NCBI GenBank assembly: GCA_002633005.1
Contig: NMRA01000396.1
Span: forward strand, 82,205-114,614
Origin: Phoronis australis
Taxonomy: Eukaryota > Phoronida > Phoronidae
Length of the DNA: 32,410 nucleotides
Direction: 5' to 3'
The stretch's first letter is position 1. Each line of letters opens with the position of its first letter. Both the position numbers and the translations under genes were made by a program. Shown here in pieces: positions 11,762 to 23,650 of the stretch. The notes beneath the pieces were generated by a model. The model saw only the letters and a program-made list of their open reading frames with translations, ran no database searches and was not told the DNA's origin.

Positions 11762-12034
11762 CTACTGTCGTTTCAGGTGTTTAGGGTACAGACATTTTCT
11801 ACTTAGGTAAAACCCGTCACCAAATTCTCTTCGGTGAACATCGCATATAATTTGACACCACGACTGGTCCAGCTCAGTCACAAATTTACCTAATTTGACT
11901 TGGAGGACCTCAGCCTCTGGCACTGGCCTTGATTTATGAGGTGCTATAGAGCATGTCAAATATTCTGAAGTGCCTTCAGCATGACTCACTAAACCCACAA
12001 AACTTTCGTGATCACACTTTTTGTTGAAAACTTT
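11762..12034 (-). CDS. Unassigned open frame, 90 codons, possible exon or relic
   Basis: An open minus-strand frame of 90 codons lies between stops. Its residue composition is more protein-like than the surrounding AT-rich frames, with several cysteines and histidines, for example QSWCQIICDVHRREFGDGFY. I recognise no family. There is no good initiator near the upstream stop and no strong acceptor, so it is not a complete gene as it stands. It could be a terminal exon, a fragment of a transposon protein, or chance. Nothing around it suggests a partner. Confidence 0.2.
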   Translation of the reverse strand, partial: KVFNKKCDHESFVGLVSHAEGTSEYLTCSIAPHKSRPVPEAEVLQVKLGKFVTELDQSWCQIICDVHRREFGDGFYLSRKCLYPKHLKRQ

Positions 12035-13268
12035 CTAAACGAACAGGAATGACGTTCTTTCCCCATTTTGTCTTAATCACATTATACGCTCTACAAGTCT
12101 CTACGAATTACAATATTTACAAGTTCAAAAACCAAAGGTGTTCATTTCAATTTAAAAACACTAAAGAGTGTTTGAAATAATGTGTTATTGGAAACAACCC
12201 TAAACTTAAATCTAATTCTAACAAAAATCCAAAGAAATGTATGTACATGTACACGATTTTATACATCCTCAAACCTAATGTCGACCGATCGACTGGGCGA
12301 TGGTCATCGGATCCAAGTGTTGGATGTGACCTTAATTACACTAATATGATCCTTATACTCACTAAGCTCAGAATATTCCACTGATTATTTACACAACGAT
12401 ACATGTAAATTTCGAGCGACATTTTTATACATTTTGTCAAGGTTTGGATTCATGTTTTGTGTTTAAGTACCTCCATGTAAACATAGACAACGCGCATGAA
12501 AAGTATTGCTGATGATTTTAGCAGTTTGCAGATAAAGTTATGAATCATTTTATGACACCAAGACTCGAAATATCTATGCGGAGTTGTCACTGATATCCGA
12601 GGTTTGCGTGACTGTCTGAACTCGTCGTTTCTCATTCAGCCGGTGGTGTTATCAACGAATTGTTGTCGTCTAAATTATTCATAAAATACCTTCAGGAAGT
12701 AACCCTGTCCTATACATATAAACCGGTATCTTGTCAAATGGCTCTGCAATCGCATTCCGGACAAAAAACTTGCTGTCCGACTTACTGCACCGACTACATC
12801 TCCCAAAAATAACTAAAATTTTTTGGTTTCTACAACGTAAACCACGTAAATTCCCTAGCACTAAACTTCATCAAAGTGTGGTTGCACCCATTGTTTGCTG
12901 CTGGAGAGTTCAAAAGGTTAAAGATTAACCAGAGTCTACAGCACTGAAATAACTTTCAAAAGACTACAGTGTTCAAAACAATGTCATAAGCCTACTAAAC
13001 TGACGATTAGCATCCAGATGTATTTTAGAGCAAAAGCCACGGGTATAACGCGCACATACTTTGAGAATAATTTAGATGCTCAATATTCAGTGGAGAATAC
13101 TGGTTTGAAAACGCGATATGCTCATATTTGACTATTACCACCTTTAACACCAAAACATGTCGAGAACACCCAGCAAAATCATACAGCATAAGGACATCCC
13201 TAAGTGACTGTAAAGTCTTTTGAGACAAAACCTTGGATGAGTAAGAATTGTTACTCGTAAAAACTGTT
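12035..13268. other. Non-coding stretch
   Basis: AT-rich, with short unrelated open frames on both strands. None has a domain, signal peptide or splice context I can defend. By analogy with the intact gene, this stretch and the LTR beside it occupy the place where the body exon of the duplicated receptor would be expected (about 11.7-13.9 kb); no trace of a seven-helix sequence was read here. Confidence 0.45.
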
Positions 13269-13865
13269 TGTTAGGTTGAAATGATATTTAAGGCAGTATG
13301 GAACTTTCTAGTAGATTGAGTTCAGTAGTGATGATGTAGTTTGTTCACCGCAGTATAGTGTGGAACTTTCTAGAAGACTCTAGCACGACATTGATTAATG
13401 CAGTCTGGAATATTCTAGATACTAGTATACGTTTGTAGATTGATCGGGTAGGTCCATAAAGTTCTGGCATGTGCTTGAATTGATGAAAAATTCTAGAACA
13501 TTGGATTAGTCTATAAACACACAAGCACGGGCGGCTTGTGATAGTTAGTTAAGAAAGAAGAAAACCAGTAAAGAAGTTAAAGAGTTGCAGTGAAGTGAAT
13601 CAGCAATTACATCGAGAGTTCACAGAGCTGAGCCAGCTACAGACAACATATTATTGAATGAACGAGTGTAACAGTTGCTGAAAGTGTCTCAAAGGTTGAT
13701 CACAAGTCAAGGCTTCGCAGCACTGGCTGGAGCATAGAACAGACATTACGTCGGACGTTTTGTTTTAGTAGGCTTGTGAACTTAGGTCGGTATTAATAAA
13801 GGATTAACTCGAACCAGTCTTTAGTCTATCGTCGCACCGAAAGCTATTAGCACCAGTCTGTAACA
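13269..13865 (+). mobile_element. Probable solo LTR of a retrotransposon, ~597 bp
   Basis: The segment opens with TGTTA and closes with its inverse TAACA, the usual short inverted termini of an LTR. Inside, in LTR order on the plus strand, are an upstream region of repeated heat-shock-element-like motifs, a TATA box (TATAAA, 13512-13517), a poly-A signal (AATAAA, 13795-13800) and a 65-bp U5-like tail. No tRNA primer-binding site beginning TGG follows directly, and no second copy is present in the window, so it is read as a solo LTR. Flanking 5-bp sequences (CTGTT, ACCTG) do not match, so either the ends are slightly off or the target duplication has decayed. An ordinary stress-inducible promoter is the alternative. 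Confidence 0.55.
13293..13500 (+). promoter_or_regulatory. Cluster of heat-shock-element-like repeats
   Basis: A diverged unit recurs three times upstream of the TATA box: GCAGTATGGAACTTTCTAG (13293-13311), a version with a five-base insertion (13350-13373) and GCAGTCTGGAATATTCTAG (13400-13418). A fourth core, TTCTAGAA, lies at 13491-13498. The cores combine GAA and TTC in the inverted pattern bound by heat-shock factor (GAAnnTTC, TTCnnGAA). Binding is inferred from the motif only. Confidence 0.5.
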
Positions 13866-16064
13866 ACCTGCGCCCATCCACACACGGGGAAAACGTGACA
13901 GACTCTACCTGTTGGTTTTTATATGAGTCGCACTTAAATGGATGTTTGTGGTGTACATATTTTTAGTCCATTTAAGTAGTTTAAATTTAAACGTGCAATT
14001 GCAACAAAAGATGCATGTCAACATGAATTACCTTTTGGTGCAAACATTTCAGACAACATGCTTTAATGTTTCTCATGCGGCTTGTCCCAATATTGAACGA
14101 AACCTGTGATTCCCATCTTGCTCTGTTGCAATACAATTATGAAAAAAGTCACCTGATTTGCAAAAAAGTTATTACAGTGACCCGTGGAAAGTTTATAACA
14201 ACTCAAAAGTTTTGACAAAACCACGAATTGATAAGCAATAGAGTCATATGACCAATGTTAAAGAACACTGAGAGGCAAAACAATTTGCTAATTTCAGGAA
14301 ATCAAAATGAACCCTACTTCTTTTTTTATCTGAAGAAGATATCATTGCAGCCGGAATTTTTCTTTTCTGATTGTGAGTACGAAACCTCCCTCCAATACAA
14401 CCTCCTGAAAATACAAGTACATCTGCTGGGGTGGGAGTCCAGAAGCAGACGGACAACTAAATGAACTGGGGCCAAGGGAAAAGATTCCGTCTACTAATTG
14501 CAGTTTTGCTGTCGGTGTTTGTGGTGGCTGCACTGGTATTACTACAGTATAGTAGCTGCTGAGAACAGCTTTTGATGAGGACAGGACTCAAGGTGCAAAT
14601 ACAACAACAAAACAACACCGCACAGTTGACGCCTCGCATGTGAAGTGTCATATTAACCCCACAAGTGCAATTGTGGCAGCAGAGAATTCATCTGGCTGGA
14701 AAAAAAATTCTGTAAACTTTCTCTCTCGCAAAGCTTACATGATCCAAGTCAGCCGAAAACAGTACGTCGGCCTTGCTCTTACATGTAGTTACCCGTTGCC
14801 TGGGATCCCATCCACAATATTCCGCTTTAGTTCATGAAAGAGGCTGGACAACTCCCCAAGTATTGCTTCCCTAAACGGAGTAGAGACATCGTGTCCCACA
14901 AAACTTTTTTGTTGGATAAAATCCCTCACAGTGATATTCTTTTGTCACTTCATACAGAAAATTCATGTGAAGACGTCATTTAATACACAGGTGCTTGCGT
15001 TTATGTGTTCCTCGATCACCACTGTCTGTATTGCCTCTTTCAAGCAAACATATAACTACGTACAATTCTGTCTATATTGATATATTGTACTGATGGTAAA
15101 AAAGTTGAAATAATAACAGAAGGCAGTCACAACACTACCAAATAAATCTAAAATGATATCCATAACACAATCGGATCTATCATAAATATAAGTCAACTGA
15201 TGAGCCAAAAAGTCGGTACTATGGAAAAAGCCGACTAAAAGAGGCTCCATCTATCGGGAAAAATGAAACACCCGAGAGGTGACAGTAGTAACCTGTTACA
15301 TAAAATAAAGTCACCAAATTGGCACGAAAACTATACTCAGATGTACTACGGTATAATGGGTAACTAATTTTTAAGGGAGCTTTATGTTTGGAACATATGA
15401 AATGGCTAACTTACAATGTGATTAACCATAGCTCGACAGCTGAAACAGACTGTACGAAAAGTACGAATTAACAAAGCGCACGCGTGACTCTAAGTGCAGA
15501 TGAACCAACTGAGAGCAAGAATGCTGGCAGTAGAGGACACACTGACGTAACTCACTACGAAGAAAACATGCTTCCTATAATGTTTATGAGTCATCTTCAA
15601 ATTCAAGCGACTGTGGTTTGATTTACACTGTAACAACTCACGAGAATACCTAAAATTTTCAATTACATCATGTAAATTTGATATGCTAATGAGGTTGTAG
15701 TTGACCACTGCGCCATCTATACAGTGATGGAAAAGCATAAGTACCCGAGGCTGCGTGTAGGATTATGTGTCCTGAAGTCTGTATTTTCAAAGTACAATTA
15801 CATCGCTGTTGAATATTGCAAAGGAAGTTTATCCGTATCACTCTATAGGAAAAGCTTTACGCTTTATGATGAATTCATCTGTTTTCTGCAAGTCGTACCT
15901 TCCTGGTAATGACTTGTTGATATAAGTGATGGTTATTGTTAATCATGCGCTTAGGGCTAAACTTAGCAGCTATGATAACTGATTTTAAATGCCATTTTGC
16001 TTTTTTTCTACAATAAGCTATTACTATCGCTCTTGAACAGGAACTGCCTGCACGTGGCACTTAC
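13866..16064. other. Non-coding stretch downstream of the orphan exon
   Basis: No exon or transposon protein could be supported. In the intact receptor gene, the 2.2-kb stretch at this position after the first exon is intron, so this may be the remnant of the corresponding intron, now leading nowhere. Weak similarity to the intact intron seems to persist for about 100 bp next to the donor (15950-16064 versus 29960-30069). Confidence 0.4.
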
Positions 16065-16177
16065 CAAGAACACAGAGTGTGTTGAAAAGCAACACCGTTG
16101 AAAGCAGCAAATTATCCTTCGCATTTTGCAAACCGGAGATAAAGTTTAAGACGGTCTCTGTGCCTTGTGTTCTTACC
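16065..16177 (-). pseudogene. Orphan duplicated first exon of the SMB-GPCR gene
   Basis: On the minus strand this 113-nt segment is bounded by an acceptor (GATTTTCAG) and a donor (GTAAGTG). It matches the first coding exon of the receptor at 30070-30182. The total length is identical, the first 12 bases are identical, and 35 of the last 47 bases match without gaps, including a run of 15. The matching frame is open throughout and encodes a hydrophobic stretch (NLLLSTVLLFNTLCVLG) ending in phase 1, like the signal peptide exon. However, the ATG present is one base out of that frame because of a small insertion, so the copy lacks the initiator used by the intact gene. No body exon follows. It is best read as a decayed tandem duplicate; use as a leader exon of an unseen gene is not excluded. 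Confidence 0.65.
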
Positions 16178-16615
16178 CTGAAAATCACGACATGATTTAG
16201 TTTCTCCTTTCATATATTCACTCCCTGGCCCTTGGCATAATATACAGATCCCCGAACTCTTGCTAAATTAGCATGCACTCAAGAAACTTGTTTGTGATAT
16301 GTGTTCTAATTAACTATATTATGATTATGGTAAAGCTGAAAATGAATCCTCAGTTGGTAGTTGATGACCTTGTACATGCATTTCAAGCAACGCAAATATC
16401 GGGTTTGTGTCTCGAATCTAGTGGCCACCAGGTGCACACGTGAGTAGAAAATAATGCGAGTAAACCATTATAGTGTGATTAATTAAAACAAAAACAAAAT
16501 TACTTCACTTGGTTGCCGGATCCAACTCGGAGAAACATCAGGATTGGCTTGACTTGTTTATTTTCAACAATGGCAGATAAGCCAAAATTGGAACCATTAC
16601 AAATAAGTATAAATT
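16178..16615 (-). repeat. Duplicated upstream flank of the orphan exon
   Basis: Similarity to the region upstream of the intact receptor's first exon continues here in patches. Examples in plus orientation are CAGTTGATGACC with TTCAAGCTACGCAAA at 30353-30387 (here AGTTGATGACC and TTCAAGCAACGCAAA), and GATAAGCC followed by GGAACCATTA near 16575-16600. The block probably carries the promoter or an untranslated first exon of the ancestral gene. No TATA box or donor could be fixed. Confidence 0.55.
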
Positions 16616-19600
16616 AAAGTGGGTTTTTTTGCAAATCTCATTTACAAAAGTGTGACACACTAATTACTCTAGCAACCTATGCGAAAGTTAACAAAGTCAA
16701 TACAATAGCTGTACAAAGAATTAGCCCAAAAACGAATCATTCGGCTTATTTATAAAATAGCGACTAATTAATTAAAGTCAAAAAATAAAACAATGAACAA
16801 GTATGGCACGAAGAAAAAAGGAATTAAATGAATAATGTATTTGAAAATAATGAAAAACACAACATAGCATAGAAATTTAAATGATTGATTGCTATGACAT
16901 TTCAAACTGAACGTACCGTTGGGATGCAGTGACATTTACAACAATTGTCACAAAGTACAGTGAATACTCCAACTATCTATCCGAACCTTGTAGATACGCG
17001 TTTTCTGATAGATAAAATGGACGAATATCTATTCGAAATGTGGTGTGAATAGCTCGTTACATTGGTCGTCGTTAAACTCAGGACTAAGCATAAACATTTA
17101 AAAATCAATTCATTTCTTCCCCAGGCAAAAGTTAGTTGTACTGGTGCATGCAGTGCGTGTTGTCGTAAACAAGAGACATTAAAATACTTTTAGGTAATAG
17201 TCGGATAAAAGGTGTCAACATTTGAGAATCATTTTTCCACCAAATAACGGGCATCATACTGATTCTCGAAAGTCGGGCACGCTACAATATATCCGACTTT
17301 TGGCCATTGTTAGGATATTTGTGTTACTAAAAACAGTGGATGCTAAAAAGAAAACATCAATGTTCAAAACGAAGAGACAGTGACATTCAGAACACCCGGG
17401 CTCTACTCTGGGTCCCTCTTTTCCGGATTTTTTGGTGTCTGAAGAGGAAAAAAGGCTAGCAATGTGATAGGTGGTATTTCTATCTATGTAGGTTATATGG
17501 ATAGTATTTTTGTTTATTGTGCTTTGTTGACTAGTTATCAGTACGTGATGAACTTGAGCGTCACTTTGTTTTCAAGTTTATCCAAGATCTTCCTGTTAAA
17601 GACAGCATTCCATTTTCGACGTGCTTGCTAACCATTCTCTATTTGATTTTTCTACATCACTTTATCACAAGTCTACCGATAAATGTTTCAATCTTCACGC
17701 CAAAAGCGAGCCTTGAGAAGTGTGGTCAACCTCCTAAAGAGGGCGTGCAGTGTATTTGGTTGGTGTCGTCTGATTGGCTTACTTTCAATCAAGAGGTATA
17801 TCGTAAAAGATAAACCCTGTTGAATAATGTCTACACTATTGCTTTTTAGACGATGTTAGTCGATGTATGTCCAAAATTAATTGTGAATCGACTACATGTC
17901 GGTCCTGCGTGACCAAAAAGATATTATACAGAACAATGTTATGTCCATTAATTACCTCCAGAACGAACACTTCTTGAACATTGTGGGGGGAGTGGCTGCA
18001 CTTATGTAGCAGGCCCCAATTCTGTGGCCCGAAACTAATTTTTGCTATATCATTTTAATAAGACGAAGCCATTCAAAATAATAAGCTGTTAAGGGATTAT
18101 GTCAATGTTAATAAGTCCGATGATTATATGTACCTCGTTGTATTTTTATTATAGGAATAGAATGTCCTCGAACTTCGTCATAGTAAAATAATATTTCTAA
18201 AGCAAAAGTCCGCCCCGTTTCCCAGTGTATTGGTGTTTATGAACGTAAAATTACGCGTCAAGAAATCGTGGACAACACGACTTAATTCAATACGTATAAT
18301 ACGATGTGCTGCCATTAACATTTATTGGAGCACCTTCTTATTTCACACCTGACGCGCCCCACTGTGTATGTTTTCAGATTTTGCACTGTAGTAGTATTAC
18401 TGCGTCATTTCATTTCCAGTTTAGAATGAAACAAGAATTTTTCGTGATACCGTTTGTATTTTAATCACATCTCTTGGTTATTTTCTTTACCGATGTGCTA
18501 TTGGGTGTCGAAATTTGTTCTGAGCACACGGTCACAAAAGAATAAAGATTACTAACAATGACAAGTGTCGTGTATTCATCCAATTTAATGCATATCGGAA
18601 CGCATTTTGCATACAGAATTTCTCAACTTTAAAGAATAAATAACAAGACAATTGGATTGATAAGCGGGGTAACTGGATCTATACCGAAAAGTAAGGGTTA
18701 TGTATTCTCCGCAACAAGCAAATGTGTGTGGGTGGCGGCAGCATTTTTGGAACGGGAGATTACGGTTGCCGAAGCACTCAAAAACTCTCGATAATAAATT
18801 CTACAACTGAAAAATAAAATATGTAGGGCAAATGATAAAAGACCAATAAAAGAACACTCACGAAGTGTCGATTAACTCAACAGCGGCGAGTCGGAAAGAA
18901 AAACGGATGACACGACGCAGGTCTATCCACATGCCAAGTTTCGGAAATGCCGTGGGAGACGCCGGAGATACGGCACGAAAGCTCAATTAATTATATAGGA
19001 ATTTTTGGAAAATATTGAGTAAGTCGACCAAAGTAAGTCGTAAAAATGGAAGGCACAGTTTCCGATAGCTCTAGACAGACTACATTCCGAATACAAGAAA
19101 AAAATATCTACAAGAACAACGGAGCTATGGCTCGGAAAACTAAACGTTCGAGAAATGGGCCCGATATCGTCATCTTTGAGTTGAATTTCAACCAGAAAAA
19201 TAAAAAAACAAGAAGTTTCGAGCCACTAGATGAAAAAGCAACAGACTTGGAGAATTGCAAACGGATTTAGATTTAAGAGCAAAACTTTGCCTTGCGTACT
19301 ACACAATTATTTCTGAAAATAATAACATCTCACCTCAACAAAAGTGTAAACTCTCTTATAGCCGTACAAACAAAAACACGTTTACACGCACAAATAAAAT
19401 CACCGCATATTATTCCTAGGCTGTCATGTAATCATAAAGGCCTGGCTAAAGTCGTTGTGTAAAACCAATTTTCTGTCATCAGACCCTAAAACTCTTTAAC
19501 GTGAGTTGTAAGCGCGCTATACATATAGGTCACATTTCTTATACGATCAACGTGAAATCCACATGCAATAAATGTTTTGTACTGTAAACATACGCGACGC

Positions 19601-21224
19601 AGCACTGAAAAACGCTGGGCTATAGCCCTACCCCCATCAGGGCTTAAAACCGATTGTTTGTGGTCGCAGCGGAGCTCTAGTGCTGCGGTCCCAAGACTGA
19701 ATTTTCTTCCAAAATTCGGTATGTAAATATATCTCGTCAATTCCAAACGAGACTTGTCATCTCTTTATCACTATGACCTACCTAGGGTTATTGAATATGT
19801 TGTAATGAAGGTTCTGTAATTACTTTAATGTTTTTTGTGCTTATCGTTGACACCGCTTGATAGATCTGTTTAGAACTTGCTATGAGGGTAGATTTCGTCA
19901 ACTGATGATATCAGTTTTCAATAACAATTGACGGATATTTGAGGTTATCCAATCTTTTTAAAACTAGTCTTTTTATTGATTTCTCAATGCGTTTAATAGG
20001 ATTTTCATTTACTGCACATTGGGTAATAGGCAACGGGGGTCGTTGATGTTCTTTGTTTCGACAACCTCAGATCTAATTTTTAACCTGTTTAGCTGCTGTT
20101 AGGTGTCGCTCCTTAGAGCGCTTTCTTTCGAATATTCTCCATTAGTCATCGTCATGATCGTCAGTTTCGCCAGTGCTGTTGACATTAGGTGTAATGTAGG
20201 CAACGTTGTTTCCCTAGGATGGGAGAGTTCTGGCTTGCATGAGCGTTGCAATGGGAATTTATGTCATTATATTTTAGTTGTCGAACAGTGACAGCTGCGG
20301 TGTCGACGGCGGTTCACTGTCTCAGTGGCTTCTGGATGCGTTCTAGGCTTGTCAGCCTGTTTATATTTTTTATTTACCGGTATCCTTAAATGTATATTAA
20401 TATATCAGTGTTGTAAATCGTTACACTTAAACACTAATTTTGCTGGCATCGTCAATTAGAATTATGGACACGGTATAACACCAATACCGTGGTCTCATGA
20501 TTTGTCACTGATGGCTCGCCGATGTTGGCAATGGCGTCTTCAGTGAAGGCGTTGTTTTTCTTACCCACTGTTTCGTTATGACATGACTCTTGTATACTAA
20601 TCTAGGAATTAAGAAACTCTTACATTGTAGCTTATACTCTCCTGAGTACTTTTCAATAAAATGGTCACTTTTAATGAGTCACACTGCGATAATTTACGGC
20701 GGATGTTAAAGGTCATTACAAGACTTTCTCTATGTAGGGATTACTCTGTTAAATGGGTAAGCAGTCATTCATCTAATCGACGAACTCTATCGATCTGGGA
20801 GGTTTGGCAAAGAAAATTTAAGAATGAAACAGAAACTTTACGTTTTACACCTGAATGATGCGAGCAACACAAAAGCCAAATAATTGTTTTGCAAGATGCA
20901 TGTTATGACCCAAAATGAATTTCATTAACCATTACGTGTACATTGAAGAAAGGCTAGATTATGCATTTCATTCATCCAAAAAAAAATTGAAAATCGAGTA
21001 TGAATATGACGTACAACTCTCGGCACGAGAACATGCTGTGTACCTTAAATTACCTTATCGCGTTTACAACGGTCAAAAATTTACTTTTGACATTGCTGTT
21101 CAATGGGATTGATTCCTTGTACATTTTGTTTTCGTAAATTTGGTCAAGTTTTTGAGATTGTATTGGAAATAACTATTTCTCGGCCTTGCCTAGACTTGGA
21201 AGAAAGGCTGGTGATTTACCAGGA
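16616..21224. other. Long non-coding stretch
   Basis: About 4.6 kb of AT-rich sequence with no supportable exon, RNA gene or transposon protein. The open frames (for example 19046-19270 plus and 20915-21112 plus) start at ATG but are short, lysine- or aromatic-rich and match no family known to me. A TATAGCCC-containing patch near 19618-19645 faintly resembles the twin repeat at 7387-7533. Confidence 0.5.
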
Positions 21225-21300
21225 AATGACGGCGCCAGGAATTGAACTCAGGCGGTAGAGAGTTGTCTGCGACAGCTGTCGTTGGAGGTTCGATCGTGAG
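21225..21300 (+). repeat. tRNA-derived SINE head
   Basis: A-box-like sequence (CTCAGGCGGTAGAGAG, about 21247-21262) is followed by a good B box (GGTTCGATCGT, 21287-21297). The spacing and the intervening TTGTCTGCGACAG stem-like bases match a tRNA-derived RNA polymerase III promoter. The module lacks a convincing cloverleaf and 3' end, so a SINE head is preferred over a tRNA gene. It differs in sequence from the module at 6458 and so probably belongs to another SINE family. Confidence 0.5.
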
Positions 21301-22884
21301 CTAAAGCAGAAAGTTTGATTTCTCGCCGTTGCCGAATACAGATACGTTAACCTCATTTATAACTTGTGAACACGTCAGGCATTTCACTGCATTATAGTAA
21401 GTTTTATAGAAAGATGCATATATATGGTAAATATTTTCTTAGAACCGGATCTGATGTCCCAAGTATTGCTCTTGAACGAGGGAAAATAAAATGCTGACGA
21501 TAGGAAGATATATTATATAATTAATGGAACGAAATATATTTTGCATATTTATTGATCCCGGTTGCAGTGCCTGTATTTTACCTAACTCCGTTGATGAAGG
21601 CCACATGGAGTTCTGATTTTTCTATTTGTGTATTTTGTTTATCTTTTCATACCTTTTGATCTCATTGTCTAACCAGTGACGGCACTAACCTTTTTGTAAT
21701 CTTTTGTCATTTTTTTTACATCACATTATTTGATATTACATCGACAACGGATGTGGCACCGTTTCTTTACCATGAGCATTTTACACCGATCCCGTTGTTT
21801 GTGAATTATGTGTAGATGTCTAAGCAATGTTATTCTTTTAAGATACGGATATTCCCAATTTCCTTTTAACTGAAAAATAAAGTTCCACAGGTTTACCACC
21901 CGTTACTTAAGTATTTTTTCATTAAAGAAGACAAGTTAAGTTCTTTTTCTTTATGCATTTCATACACTCATTTCTTTCTCAAAAACTTAGAACTCGTTTT
22001 TACGTATTTACCAGATATAGCACAAATGATTCCAAACGTGTGGTGTAAATTACATACTTTATTTGCTGACCAAAAATTGCAGCTATTCTTCTACAACCTG
22101 CAAAACTAAACGTATTTGGTGTATTAACAGTACACATTTTCAATGCTTTGTTCCTGTTTGAATACTTTAAGTGGCAAATTGAGCTTTTCCATTTATTTTT
22201 TTTCTGTTACAATAAATAAAAGTTTTACTTAAATTTAATTAATTTTCACTTGCTGTGATACAAACCAGAAACTAATAACAATATAGTAATGGTCCTGTTA
22301 AGTCGGGAGAGTTGCTTTTAATTTAATGAAACTGTTGATTGTGTGGCGAGACAAAGGTTGCTCCGTTCAATTTTCAGCGGCTATATTCGTCATTTGCTGA
22401 TTAAATGTTCTATATGAACTGACTGAGACGTCATAACGGGATTACTTGCACTAATTATCACATGGGACCGTCACCACTGATGCATTAACTGTCTAGTTGA
22501 CACATAAGGTCATACGAAAGTAAATAATAAAGATAAGTTATAGCAAACACAGTAAAGTGACACGTGAAACACTAAAATTAATGCTGTTGACTATCTGTCA
22601 GGTACCCAAAAGTGATTTACTTTTTGACAGGTAATTTCTCAGCAATTGACCAACCAAATGTTTCACAACAAGTCTGCTAAAGACCCCAGAAAAAATATAA
22701 AAAATGCATGTTGTGTGAAATTCAATATAATAGGGTAAAAAAGAATATCACTGTGACGTTAATCGTGCTCATGCTGTGCTGGCATCTACCTGCCGGGATC
22801 TTAAAATATTGTTTGTTATTGCGAGATCTGAATCCAAATCAGTTTTGTCCAGTATTGCTGTTGATAAGGATGCCGCAATTTGCA
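21301..22884. other. Non-coding stretch
   Basis: Strongly AT-rich with many T-runs; no exon, RNA gene or transposon motif could be supported. Part of the left end may be the tail of the SINE that begins at 21225. Confidence 0.5.
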
Positions 22885-23650
22885 ACCTGGTAAGGCGGAA
22901 GAAGAATTGCAAAGGGATTTCCAGAAAGAAGTTGGAGTCTTGTCTGTATATATAGACTTAATCATAAAATACAATACGCAACACTGGTTCTGCTGCGCGT
23001 AAACGTGGCAGTTTATGCTCGAAAGAAAACGGGGACCGCGCTGAGAAACTGATTCAAGCCAGGAGGCTACCCAAGGAATCGCAAATCTTTGAGAGAGGTT
23101 GCAAGGTATTTACAAGTGATCAAGTCTTCTGAGCAGAGAATGGCGACAAAAAGTTGAGCTAAAATCCGCCAAAAGAATGCGGGCATGACAGAGTACCAAA
23201 AGGTTAGAAAAAAAAAGAAAAACTCGAAACCATGACCGCTGTTCACCCACAGATGTTTAAACAATCAGTTTCACTGACGGAAAAGACTAGAATTTATTAA
23301 AATTGCATAAACGATCGTGTTGATGGAAGCAAGAAACTACCATTTCAACCTTCTCGACTGTGTCATGAGAAATCTAGGTTTTCCAAAAAAGTACATGTCA
23401 TGGTTTCTGCTGGAGTATTCTGGGAAGGAAAAGTACTCATTGGAAGTGATAGAGCAAAAGTCAGCGCTACATGTATATGCCGTTGTTGTATAAAAATCTT
23501 TTCGCCGATTGCCCGCGACTTTATCCTGGAAACAATTACGTGTTTCATCAAGATGGGGATCCAGCAGCGCTCAATAAACTCATTTGCCCCAAGCGCAATC
23601 TCAAACCTCACCGTGAATGTTCACACATAGATAATGTGTTACTTTTGGGC
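22885..23650 (+). pseudogene. Tc1/mariner-type transposase relic
   Basis: Several frames read in order give the parts of a Tc1/mariner-superfamily transposase. An N-terminal helix-turn-helix segment has AKGFPERSWS (about 22905-22935), followed by TGSAARKRGS (about 22985-23015). The catalytic domain has HVMVSAGVFWEGKV (from 23394) and, after a frameshift near 23470, DCPRLYPGNNYVFHQDGDPA (about 23510-23570), which keeps the second catalytic aspartate in the QQDGAPAH-type box. A short YFWALF piece near 23640 resembles the WG-containing end of the family, suggesting that the part carrying the third acidic residue is deleted. Stops interrupt the middle. Terminal inverted repeats were not found. 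The element is inactive. Confidence 0.72.
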
